Origin: Acinetobacter terrae
GTDB taxonomy: Bacteria > Pseudomonadota > Gammaproteobacteria > Pseudomonadales > Moraxellaceae
Assembly: GCF_013004375.1 (NCBI RefSeq)
Contig: NZ_JABERI010000015.1
Location: 1 to 64,000 of the forward strand
Direction: 5' to 3'
DNA: 64,000 bases
Part shown: positions 37,124-44,712 of the stretch, piece after piece
Numbering within the stretch: position 1 is the stretch's first letter
Layout: each line of letters begins with the position of its first letter
The notes under the pieces: generated by a model
The model's input: only the letters and a program-made list of their open reading frames with translations
What the model was told of the DNA's origin: nothing
The model's database searches: none
Position numbers and translations under genes: made by a program

Positions 37124-37999
37124 ATGCCTATAGCTACAAGCAATCGCAACTTATTTAAAGCGCTTGCTTTTCTCACCTGCTCTGCTTTTCTCTTTTCCCT
37201 GATGGGTGTCTGTATTCGTTATGCATCGCATACGGTCGATAATCCCACGATTGTCTTTTTCCGAAATTTTGTCGGCTTATTCATTTTCCTTCCACTCATT
37301 TTTAAGCAAGGGACGGAATTTTTTAAAACTGAAAAAATCTGGATGCATAGCTGGCGTGCAGTCATTGGGCTGATTGCAATGTATGGTTTCTTCTATGCCA
37401 TTGCACATTTAAAGCTGTCCAATGCCATGGTATTTACCTACTCATCCCCGATTTTTATTCCGTTGATTGCCTGGCTATTCCTCAAAGAAAAAATCACCAA
37501 CTCCATGTTACTTGCTGCAGCCATTGGTTTAATCGGTGTGATATTTGTCGCCAAGCCGGATGCAGGTATGTTTAATCAAATGTCAGTAATTGGACTAGGC
37601 GCAAGCTTCTTGGCCGCCATGGCATTTGTCACTGTTCGAGCACTGACCAGTACCGAGTCGCCTGAAAAAATCGTGTTCTATTTCTGCTTTATCGGCACCC
37701 TTATTTCGATGGTTCCGATGTTTTGGCTATGGCGTCCATATACTTGGACTGAACTGGTTTTTCTGATGTGTGCAGGATTACTGGCGAATATCAGTCAAAT
37801 TTTTATGTCGAACGCCTATAAACTTGCACCCGCAGGACAGATTGGACCGGTAAATTATATTGCGATTATCTTTGCCGGCATCTGGGGTTTTATGTTTTGG
37901 CGAGAAATGCCTGATCAATATAGTTTGATGGGTTTTGCACTGATTCTTAGTGCGATTGTGCTATGTAGTCCTTTAGTACAAAAGCGTTCAGCACAATAA
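37124..37999 (+). CDS. EamA-family DMT transporter
   Basis: 291-aa inner-membrane transporter with ten predicted helices and two EamA repeats (FLTCSAFLFSLMGVCIRYAS at the start, GASFLAAMAFVTVRALTSTES midway). The loop after helix 1 (TVDNPTIVFFRNFVGLFIFLP) is typical of the subgroup related to RhaT-like and SAM-transporter-like proteins. The substrate is unknown. There is no ribosome binding site: a T run lies directly before the ATG. A strong terminator follows. Confidence 0.88.
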   Translation: MPIATSNRNLFKALAFLTCSAFLFSLMGVCIRYASHTVDNPTIVFFRNFVGLFIFLPLIFKQGTEFFKTEKIWMHSWRAVIGLIAMYGFFYAIAHLKLSNAMVFTYSSPIFIPLIAWLFLKEKITNSMLLAAAIGLIGVIFVAKPDAGMFNQMSVIGLGASFLAAMAFVTVRALTSTESPEKIVFYFCFIGTLISMVPMFWLWRPYTWTELVFLMCAGLLANISQIFMSNAYKLAPAGQIGPVNYIAIIFAGIWGFMFWREMPDQYSLMGFALILSAIVLCSPLVQKRSAQ

Positions 38000-38018
38000 G
38001 CAAAAATAACATGCCATC

Positions 38019-38048
38019 AAAAAAAGCACCCGAAGGTGCTTTTTTTTA
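38019..38048. terminator. bidirectional terminator between convergent transporter genes
   Basis: Stem AAAAAGCACC/GGTGCTTTTT with loop CGAA, flanked by A and T runs. It serves the DMT gene and the convergent TRAP gene. Confidence 0.92.
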
Positions 38049-38059
38049 TCGCTTAAAAA

Positions 38060-40258
38060 CTATTGATACCAATCAAACAATCTAAAAATATACGGCGCAT
38101 AGGTCACAATCAGCAACGATGGGAACAGCACCATAATTGGCAATAACCAACGCTCATAGCGGTAATAGAACTTGGTATATTTCACTTTGGCTTCTGCATC
38201 GGCAGCCCGAACTTCATCATCTCCGACCGACATTCGCGTCAGCAGATGATTCAGGGCAACCGGCGGCGTGACATAACCCAATTCAAATGCAACCAGTACA
38301 ATCATCCAGAAATGAATTGGATGAATACCATTTTCATAGGCTACCGGCGCAATGGTTGCAGCAACCAGAATTACCGCACCAAATGGGTCTGTAGTCATAC
38401 CAATAATGGCAAGTAACAATGCGATAAATGCCAGTGAAATATAAATATTGCCCAAATGCGTTGGCAATAATTCAACCACTTCACTACGCTCGATCAAACC
38501 GCCTACACTTGCAGACAGGGCCATCAAGATGATTAGTGCACCAATATGACCAACCGTTTCTGCCGAAGCAAACCAGAGTGAATGGCCAAAGCCTCGCGCT
38601 TTCTCTCCCGCATGCGGCGTATGTTCGCGCATAAAGGTCGATTGCTTTTCATGTTCCAAGGCCAAAGCGGCATGTCGATCTGGTGGAGTTGCAAAACGAT
38701 CACCCCACCACTTATCAAACATAATATAAGCAATCAAAATGATCGGTAAAATCACAGGTGCTGTGAATTCATCCATTTTGGTGTCTAGACCATATTTATA
38801 TAAAGCAATCACAATAATCGTAATCACAATATAAGGAATCACCGGAACAATGGCTTTCAACATTCCGGGAACCGCAACTTTCGGTGAATTCACACGGAAA
38901 CGTGTTTCGGCCAGATATAACGATACCCCAAGGAAGATAAATGCGGTCAGCCAGAAGACATAGATACCATGATTAAACAGTTCATCAGAAGTCACATGAC
39001 GACTATCCAGCATCGAAATCAAAATCACCAATAGACATGGACGAATCACCACACCCAGCGAACCTGACATTGCAGATACTGCCAAGGCGTATTGACGACG
39101 AGAACCCGAGTTCCACACTTCCTTATAAATGATCGCACCTGCGGCAACAACGAAAATTCCTGAAGCGCCGGTATAAGCGGTTGGAATCGCAGCAGCAATC
39201 AAAATTAACCAGGTTAGCGTTTCTGGTGCAAGGTTCCACGGACGTAAAATCCCGAGGAATAAATCCATGACACGGGTTTGGGTCAGCAACATCCCTGCCC
39301 AGATAAACAGTGCAAGGTTTAAGAAGATGCCTGAGAATTCAACCAGAATCCCGAGGTAAATCCCTTGCCCCATTGGATAATCCATGACAAAGGTAAAGAC
39401 AATCCCGGTCAGTAATGCCATGTAGGCATATAAAGGCACACTCAGTAAAGCTAAGCCGAAATTACCTTTGCCTTCCTGTTTGGCTGCAGGTGGCTTAATA
39501 AGCTGGAGTAAACTGATCAAGGTCAGGGTAATAAACAGGAAAATCCACAGCCAGTAAACCACCAGCGTTTCATAGCTCGAGGTCACACCTGAATTGATGA
39601 TTGAATGATATTGACTGAGCACAGATGACGCCAGCAAACCATTACCGAGCATCATAAATAGCGCATAGACTCGATAATCCAGTTTGGTGGTTGGAGCACG
39701 CAAACCAATATGATGAAACTTCACTGATGCAGTAATCGCAGCAACCACGACCATCAATAATAAAATGATGACTCGATTTTCAGTCCCAAATTTAAAAACA
39801 CCAAAGAACGATGTTTCAAGCGTACGATAGGCTCTGATTGTTGAATGCTCATCCATATATTGCATGGCTTTATCATAGAACTGATACTTTTCTTCGCACT
39901 GTTGTTGTCCCGCCAATACTGAAGCACGCACGTCTGCTTCCGATGTGGTACCAAAAATATCGGCAAATTCATCATTGGCATTGGCTTTCATTTGCTTCTG
40001 GACTTGCGCATCTACATCGGGATGACGGTCACAAGTGGGGGTTGTTGGCTCTGCACGTAAAAAGGAATATTGCATGCCAATTTCTTCATTGCCATACAAA
40101 CGCTCTCCCACACGTAACAACTGACCATGAATCATCTCACCGGTACCGATGATGAGCGTCAGCAAAAGTAGCAATAGAATGACAAAAGTCGAAATCCACT
40201 CTGTCCATATATAACGTAACAGACCTAATCCTGATCTGTTATTTTCATCATTTTGCAT
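38060..40258 (-). CDS. TRAP transporter, fused small-large (Q-M) permease
   Basis: About 732 aa. Sodium-driven tripartite transporter membrane part, for an organic acid or similar solute. The N-terminal portion has a membrane helix, a roughly 100-residue periplasmic insert (about 50-150) and further helices forming a Q-like small subunit. From about residue 270 the DctM-type large subunit follows (FAVSAMSG-type repeat: TGASGIFVVAAGAIIYKE and MTTDPFGAVILVAATIAP). The start at 40258 has AGGA six bases upstream. A TatT lipoprotein lies two genes upstream, but no DctP binding protein is in this locus. Confidence 0.85.
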   Translation of the reverse strand: MQNDENNRSGLGLLRYIWTEWISTFVILLLLLLTLIIGTGEMIHGQLLRVGERLYGNEEIGMQYSFLRAEPTTPTCDRHPDVDAQVQKQMKANANDEFADIFGTTSEADVRASVLAGQQQCEEKYQFYDKAMQYMDEHSTIRAYRTLETSFFGVFKFGTENRVIILLLMVVVAAITASVKFHHIGLRAPTTKLDYRVYALFMMLGNGLLASSVLSQYHSIINSGVTSSYETLVVYWLWIFLFITLTLISLLQLIKPPAAKQEGKGNFGLALLSVPLYAYMALLTGIVFTFVMDYPMGQGIYLGILVEFSGIFLNLALFIWAGMLLTQTRVMDLFLGILRPWNLAPETLTWLILIAAAIPTAYTGASGIFVVAAGAIIYKEVWNSGSRRQYALAVSAMSGSLGVVIRPCLLVILISMLDSRHVTSDELFNHGIYVFWLTAFIFLGVSLYLAETRFRVNSPKVAVPGMLKAIVPVIPYIVITIIVIALYKYGLDTKMDEFTAPVILPIILIAYIMFDKWWGDRFATPPDRHAALALEHEKQSTFMREHTPHAGEKARGFGHSLWFASAETVGHIGALIILMALSASVGGLIERSEVVELLPTHLGNIYISLAFIALLLAIIGMTTDPFGAVILVAATIAPVAYENGIHPIHFWMIVLVAFELGYVTPPVALNHLLTRMSVGDDEVRAADAEAKVKYTKFYYRYERWLLPIMVLFPSLLIVTYAPYIFRLFDWYQ

Positions 40259-40443
40259 GTGCATTCCTATTTTTTATCTTGGTTATTGCAACGGGTTCAG
40301 CAATACCAATTTTCCTTTTTCGAATAGAAAATACCCTTTCTCTATTCAATCTCTTTATTGTTATGAATAAATTTGCATCAATTCGGTATTAATAAAAATG
40401 ACAATATCCATTTTCTTTTATGTTTTAAATGTCAATCTCATCA

Positions 40444-41013
40444 CTATTCAAAGAAATAATCCCATAAAATATAAAACATTGCGATAATTACGCCTCCAAT
40501 TACCCCTAATAAATGTGACTCAACCAATACCGGACTGCCAATCAGTTCAGCCGTCCCTACACTGCCGATGGTATTTTCCCAAATCAATTTGGCCAGAATA
40601 AGAAACAGGACAAACGCAGCGAAGTTACGCTCTTTCTTATACAGCAAATGTACGCATGCAACCGTGACATAAGCGCCGTGCAAGACCCCAGATAACCCTG
40701 CATAGGCTTCAATATCAGGAAAGAAATAGTAAAAACACAGACTAATAAATAAGGGAAGTAAAACAAGCAAAGCAACAAAATGCCAAACTTTTACCCGCGG
40801 AAAAATGAAAGGTAAACAGGCAAAAGCCAGCATGTTCAGCGCAAAATGGATCCATCCTACATGTACCCAATGCCCGGTCCATATCCGCCAAAATTCTTTA
40901 AAAAAGCCTGCTTGCCAATAAATAAATGAATCAGCGAAAACTTGAAGGCATGCCGAAAATGACACCACAATTGCAATAAAAACAATTTTCCGTGTGAGAA
41001 ATTGGTCTTTCAT
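40444..41013 (-). CDS. rrtA: rhombosortase (rhomboid-like intramembrane serine protease)
   Basis: About 189 aa with six predicted membrane helices. The nucleophile is Ser108 in YAGLSGVLHGAY and the partner is His167 in VESHLLGVIGG; WVHVGWIHFALNMLAF is the rhomboid helix-2 His/Asn motif. Rhombosortases cleave the C-terminal GlyGly-CTERM anchor of type II secretion substrates. The start at 41013 is chosen because GAGGG then sits seven bases upstream. It lies between tatT and the TRAP Q-M gene on the same strand, an unexpected partner. None of the proteins encoded in this window ends with a GlyGly-CTERM tail. Confidence 0.85.
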   Translation of the reverse strand: MKDQFLTRKIVFIAIVVSFSACLQVFADSFIYWQAGFFKEFWRIWTGHWVHVGWIHFALNMLAFACLPFIFPRVKVWHFVALLVLLPLFISLCFYYFFPDIEAYAGLSGVLHGAYVTVACVHLLYKKERNFAAFVLFLILAKLIWENTIGSVGTAELIGSPVLVESHLLGVIGGVIIAMFYILWDYFFE

Positions 41014-41099
41014 TGACATGCCCTCTGTTTAAAATGACTGATCAAAGATTAAAATCATCCATTCAGGCCAATTAAAATCCTCTTTTAATTGAACTCAAC

Positions 41100-42152
41100 T
41101 TAGGATTTAGCCGTTACCTCTTCACTAAATAAGTCATCCAATTCTGCGGTGTTCTCTTCATCATCCCAGAAGCGCTGCATACCATCATCGCTGGTACGGA
41201 TACCGGTATGTTCAGTCCAATAACGGTCGGAAATACCCTGTACCATATTCTTCGACATGCTATCGACCAGCTTAAACTGTGGATTTACAGGTTTTTCTTC
41301 TGTACGAGAAGCAGCAAATGTTTTTAATGCCTCACGAATTTTGGCATCATCACCACTGGCTTGTGCAGCAACGGCATATAAGGCATGAGACAAACGTACC
41401 CCTTTTTGTTCACCCAATTGCACGGATTCTTTTAAGGTTTGATACGGATCAGGTTTGCCATCACCCGCACCCGGCAATAGTGTCCAAATTACAGCACGTG
41501 CTGCATTTGGTGCACCCCAGAATTTGGCATTGTCTAAACAGCTCATACCACGTTCAACCACTGCTGCAATATCTTTCGGTACATTGATTGCACCGCCAGA
41601 ATTAATGTCATTGGTCATGGCTTGCAAACCACTAATCATCCCCATCAAATAAACGGTTTGATCCAGATCACTCTTCATTTTCGGGCAGCCCTCGCCCAGT
41701 TTCTTGTTATATTTTGCTGCCCAACGATTTTCCAGCAGCTGGTAACCTGCATATTGACGCTGTGCTGCAATCGCTGCCCATCGTTTTTGTTCTATACGGG
41801 CATCTTGCGCTTCTGAAACTTGACCCGCTTTAGAGGCGCGTAAATAACGCAACTCTGATTCGAGTGCCTGATTTTCAGCACAAATTCCAGACGAAGCATA
41901 TAAAAGAACGGCAATACGGGTTGGATCTGCGCCCATATCCTTGGTTGACATAATGGCTGGGGTTAACGCATTCCCCGAATTACACGCCATATCAGCATCA
42001 TCCATCGCTAAAATAGGCGGTACAATGTGTTTCTCACTAAAACCCAGTGCAACATTGGCCCCTGTTTTAACCACTTGAGAACAACCTGATAATAAAGAAC
42101 TTGCAACTGCAACAACTGCCATACCCTGGCATATTTTTTGGACTCTCGACAT
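41100..42152 (-). CDS. TRAP transporter TatT-component family lipoprotein
   Basis: About 350 aa. The lipobox LLSGC gives acylated Cys24. The body is all-helical with TPR-like repeats, as in TatT, the T component of TRAP transporters, which forms trimers binding three DctP proteins in Treponema. The start at 42152 has AGGACAGGAAA directly upstream. It is probably the first gene of a unit with the rhombosortase and TRAP Q-M genes. Assignment to TatT is from lipobox, helical layout and TRAP context. Confidence 0.75.
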   Translation of the reverse strand: MSRVQKICQGMAVVAVASSLLSGCSQVVKTGANVALGFSEKHIVPPILAMDDADMACNSGNALTPAIMSTKDMGADPTRIAVLLYASSGICAENQALESELRYLRASKAGQVSEAQDARIEQKRWAAIAAQRQYAGYQLLENRWAAKYNKKLGEGCPKMKSDLDQTVYLMGMISGLQAMTNDINSGGAINVPKDIAAVVERGMSCLDNAKFWGAPNAARAVIWTLLPGAGDGKPDPYQTLKESVQLGEQKGVRLSHALYAVAAQASGDDAKIREALKTFAASRTEEKPVNPQFKLVDSMSKNMVQGISDRYWTEHTGIRTSDDGMQRFWDDEENTAELDDLFSEEVTAKS

Positions 42153-42200
42153 TTTCCTGTCCTCTATAATTGTGTTTATGTCCATAGCAACTAAACATAT

Positions 42201-42235
42201 CAGATGCGAAATCTGAATAAAAGAGTATTTACTCT
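42201..42235. promoter_or_regulatory. adjacent palindromes upstream of tatT
   Basis: CAGAT-N5-ATCTG at 42201-42215 and a perfect 14-bp palindrome AGAGTATTTACTCT at 42222-42235, 50-85 bp upstream of the tatT-like start. Possible operator sites. Confidence 0.35.
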
Positions 42236-42308
42236 AATCAGATCAGCTACTTTGCCATGAAATGAAGTTTGGAAAATTGACTGGATTGAATGAAGTTATA
42301 ATTTTTGG

Positions 42309-42350
42309 GCAAAAAAAAGTAGCATTGCGACGGTTCGGCACATGCTACTT
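42309..42350 (-). terminator. terminator after the 37-residue membrane peptide gene
   Basis: Minus-strand stem AAGTAGCAT/ATGCTACTT, 16-nt loop with further pairing, followed by a run of T, starting 17 bp after the small gene. Confidence 0.88.
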
Positions 42351-42366
42351 ATCAAGGGGTCAAAGC

Positions 42367-42480
42367 CTAACGGCTTTCATGTTGTGCAAATCGATCCTTC
42401 AGCACGGTTCCTAGTCGTCCAATAACAATTGCCAAAACAATCGCTACCACCAGAAACATCCAAGTTGGAATCACCATCAT
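42367..42480 (-). CDS. small single-pass membrane peptide, 37 aa
   Basis: MMVIPTWMF starts a short peptide with one membrane helix (about residues 7-22, Leu/Val/Ile/Ala), a Gly-Arg break and a basic/polar C-terminus ending HESR. GAGGAAATC lies directly before the double ATG, an ideal ribosome binding site. A perfect palindrome sits 60 bp upstream and a strong terminator 17 bp downstream, so it is an independent transcription unit. I know no named family; single-helix peptides of this size often tune membrane enzymes or transporters. Confidence 0.65.
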   Translation of the reverse strand: MMVIPTWMFLVVAIVLAIVIGRLGTVLKDRFAQHESR

Positions 42481-42541
42481 GATTTCCTCATTTGCTGTTG
42501 GTAAATTTAATGTACATTTAGCGTAAATAATTAACAGGAAA

Positions 42542-42556
42542 AATTGTCTGACAATT
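42542..42556. promoter_or_regulatory. palindromic operator candidate, site 1
   Basis: Perfect 15-bp palindrome AATTGTCTGACAATT, fitting the TNGTNNNACNA consensus of GntR (FadR-subfamily) regulators. It lies 62 bp upstream of the 37-aa peptide gene, and TTGTCA within it could act as a -35 on the minus strand. Confidence 0.5.
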
Positions 42557-42656
42557 GGGATATTTCGTCACTTTATATTAAATCTGTCTTACAAAGATGA
42601 ATTTAAAATATCTATATCATTGATTATTAAGTTTTTTATAATATTTCAAAATATAT

Positions 42657-42671
42657 AATTGTCTAACAATT
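42657..42671. promoter_or_regulatory. palindromic operator candidate, site 2
   Basis: AATTGTCTAACAATT, one base different from site 1, overlapping the ygfX stop codon and 100 bp from site 1. Confidence 0.45.
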
Positions 42672-43056
42672 AGATCAATTTCGCCAATTTATTTAATGCT
42701 TTCCACTGTTTTAGCGGCAGTTGATCGATCCAAATCAGGAGTGGTTTCTCCTGAAAATGCTGGAAATAAACCACAATATAAAGTTGATGATCAATAATAT
42801 GACTAATCGAAACGCGTTTAATCTGTTCAGATTTAACACTTGAAAGTGACCACTCTCGCGCTTCTAAGTGTTCAAAGTAAATAGGTTGCGGTACTTTTAA
42901 ACCGTAGGCATAAGCCATCAACCCCAGCAGAACACAAGTCAACCATAACCATGGCACTAAGAGTTGCTGCAAAAGGACAATCACCAGTGTAAAAATGATC
43001 AACTGAAACACAAAGGCCAAGCGACTGCGTTTCAGTTGAAAAGACCGATTAACCAT
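42670..43056 (-). CDS. ygfX: YgfX-like membrane protein
   Basis: 128 aa with two membrane helices near the N-terminus (about 14-32 and 35-50) and a soluble beta-rich C-terminal part. It overlaps the end of sdhE by 8 bp, the arrangement seen for sdhE-ygfX (cptB-cptA) in enterobacteria, where YgfX was described as a toxin-like or flavinylation-associated membrane protein. The sequence itself is poorly conserved, so the name leans on size, topology and position. Confidence 0.7.
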   Translation of the reverse strand: MVNRSFQLKRSRLAFVFQLIIFTLVIVLLQQLLVPWLWLTCVLLGLMAYAYGLKVPQPIYFEHLEAREWSLSSVKSEQIKRVSISHIIDHQLYIVVYFQHFQEKPLLIWIDQLPLKQWKALNKLAKLI

Positions 43057-43306
43057 GTACGTAGTGTTTCAACTTAACAATCAGATCTTTCATTTCAGGA
43101 CGTGGTGGTTCAGACACTTCCATAAACCAATCCAGTAAGTCTGGATCTTCTTGTGCCACTAATTCAGCAAATACTTCTTTTTCCACAGCATCAGCTTTTA
43201 GATAATGATTTTTTACGTAGGGATCAAAGTACACATCAATTTCTTTTAGACCACGACGGGCACGATAAATTACTTTGCGTTCTTCCAAGCTCATTTCTTC
43301 ACTCAT
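43049..43306 (-). CDS. sdhE: FAD assembly factor SdhE
   Basis: About 85 aa. Promotes covalent attachment of FAD to succinate dehydrogenase SdhA. The conserved RxxRGxxExD patch is RARRGLKEID, followed by FDPYVKNHY, and DLLDWFMEVSEPP is the C-terminal family motif. The start at 43306 (MSEEMS) is chosen because GGGGA lies upstream at good spacing; an in-frame codon at 43327 adds seven residues. Translationally linked to ygfX. The sdh operon itself is not in the window. Confidence 0.92.
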   Translation of the reverse strand: MSEEMSLEERKVIYRARRGLKEIDVYFDPYVKNHYLKADAVEKEVFAELVAQEDPDLLDWFMEVSEPPRPEMKDLIVKLKHYVHG

Positions 43307-43465
43307 AGCATTCCCCAATAGTGTCAAATTTTTGCTAGTTTACCCTATCAGTACTGCATGTTTCGACTCATTTCCTGCAATTGACCAAATTCATCATTAA
43401 CTCCAAATATTTGAGCATTCAGCACATTGTCGCTTGCTGATGGATCTTTTACTTTCTATACAACA

Positions 43466-44665
43466 ATGACTCTGAAAATGGACACAATAAAAATGCAATC
43501 AGCTGCAATCCGCCCCATAGCCAATATGTTACCGCGCAATCTATTCACAGCAGAGCATGATGCATTTCGTGAAACCGTGCGCAAGTTCTATGAAAAAGAA
43601 GTAGTGCCCAATATTGAAAAATATGAACAGCAACAGCATGTTGACCGTGATTTATGGAATAAAGCCGGTGCAATGGGACTGCTCTGCGCCACGATGCCAG
43701 AAGAATATGGGGGTTCAGGAGTTGACCGTCTTTACAGCATGATTCTGATTGAGGAACAGGCCTATGCCATGGATTCATCTACTGGCTTCTCGCTACACTC
43801 GGATATTGTTGCGAACTACTTAAATAATTTCGGTAATGAAAAGCAGAAATTAACATGGTTACCGAAAATGGCTTCAGGTGAAGTTGTTACTTCGATTGCC
43901 ATGACTGAACCCGGAACAGGATCAGACCTACAGGCAGTACGCACCAGTGCAGTTTTAGATGGCGATGACTATTTGATTAATGGTTCAAAAATCTTTATCA
44001 CCAATGGCTATTTATGCGACATGGCGATTGTGGTCTGCAAAACTGGCAGTGCAGATAAAGGTTCTGCCAATTTATCTTTGCTGATTGTTGAAGCGAATCG
44101 AGCAGGTTTTAGCAAAGGAAAACCACTCAACAAGATTGGCATGAAAGGACAAGATACCTGTGAATTGTTTTTCGATAATGTCCGCGTGCCTAAAGAAAAC
44201 TTGCTCGGCATAGAAGGCATGGGTTTTATGATGCTAATGAAAGAATTGGCTTGGGAACGTATGCTGGTTGGCATCATCTGCCAAGCAGGTGCAGAAGCTG
44301 CATTCGCTCATACGGTAAAATACACCAAACAGCGTCAAGCCTTTGGCAAACCGATCAGCGCTTTTCAAAATACCCGTTTTAAGCTTGCCGAATTGCGTAC
44401 CGAAATAGATTTCTGTCGTGCTTATTTAGACCGCTGCATGGAATTACAGCTTGAAGAAAAACTTGGAATTGATGCCGCCGCTGCTGCCAAGTACAAAATT
44501 TCTGAGATGTTCTCTAAGGTCGTCGATGAATGCCTTCAACTGCATGGTGGCTATGGCTACATGATGGAATACCCGATTGCACGTGCCTATATCGATAACC
44601 GTGCCAACCGGATCTATGCAGGAACCAATGAGATTATGAAAGAGTTAATTTCTCGTTCCCTGTAA
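43466..44665 (+). CDS. acyl-CoA dehydrogenase, long-chain/isovaleryl type
   Basis: FAD enzyme making trans-2-enoyl-CoA, about 400 aa. The family signatures are MTEPGTGSDLQAVRTSA near the middle and GGYGYMMEYPIARAYIDNRA with the C-terminal IYAGTNEIMKELI. The residue that is the catalytic Glu in medium-chain enzymes (YEGT) is Ala here. As in LCAD and isovaleryl-CoA dehydrogenase, the base is then expected on the G helix, where a Glu sits in CQAGAEAAF. The start is uncertain (43427 to 43526), as no candidate has a strong ribosome binding site. It converges on almA, suggesting beta-oxidation of long-chain or branched substrates. Confidence 0.9.
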   Translation: MTLKMDTIKMQSAAIRPIANMLPRNLFTAEHDAFRETVRKFYEKEVVPNIEKYEQQQHVDRDLWNKAGAMGLLCATMPEEYGGSGVDRLYSMILIEEQAYAMDSSTGFSLHSDIVANYLNNFGNEKQKLTWLPKMASGEVVTSIAMTEPGTGSDLQAVRTSAVLDGDDYLINGSKIFITNGYLCDMAIVVCKTGSADKGSANLSLLIVEANRAGFSKGKPLNKIGMKGQDTCELFFDNVRVPKENLLGIEGMGFMMLMKELAWERMLVGIICQAGAEAAFAHTVKYTKQRQAFGKPISAFQNTRFKLAELRTEIDFCRAYLDRCMELQLEEKLGIDAAAAAKYKISEMFSKVVDECLQLHGGYGYMMEYPIARAYIDNRANRIYAGTNEIMKELISRSL

Positions 44666-44670
44666 ATAAA

Positions 44671-44699
44671 TAAAAAAGGAGCCTTAGGCTCCTTTTTTA
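44671..44699. terminator. bidirectional terminator between the acyl-CoA dehydrogenase and almA
   Basis: Stem AAAAAGGAGCC/GGCTCCTTTTT with a TTA loop, flanked by A and T runs. Confidence 0.93.
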
Positions 44700-44712
44700 T
44701 TTGCTGTTTGAA

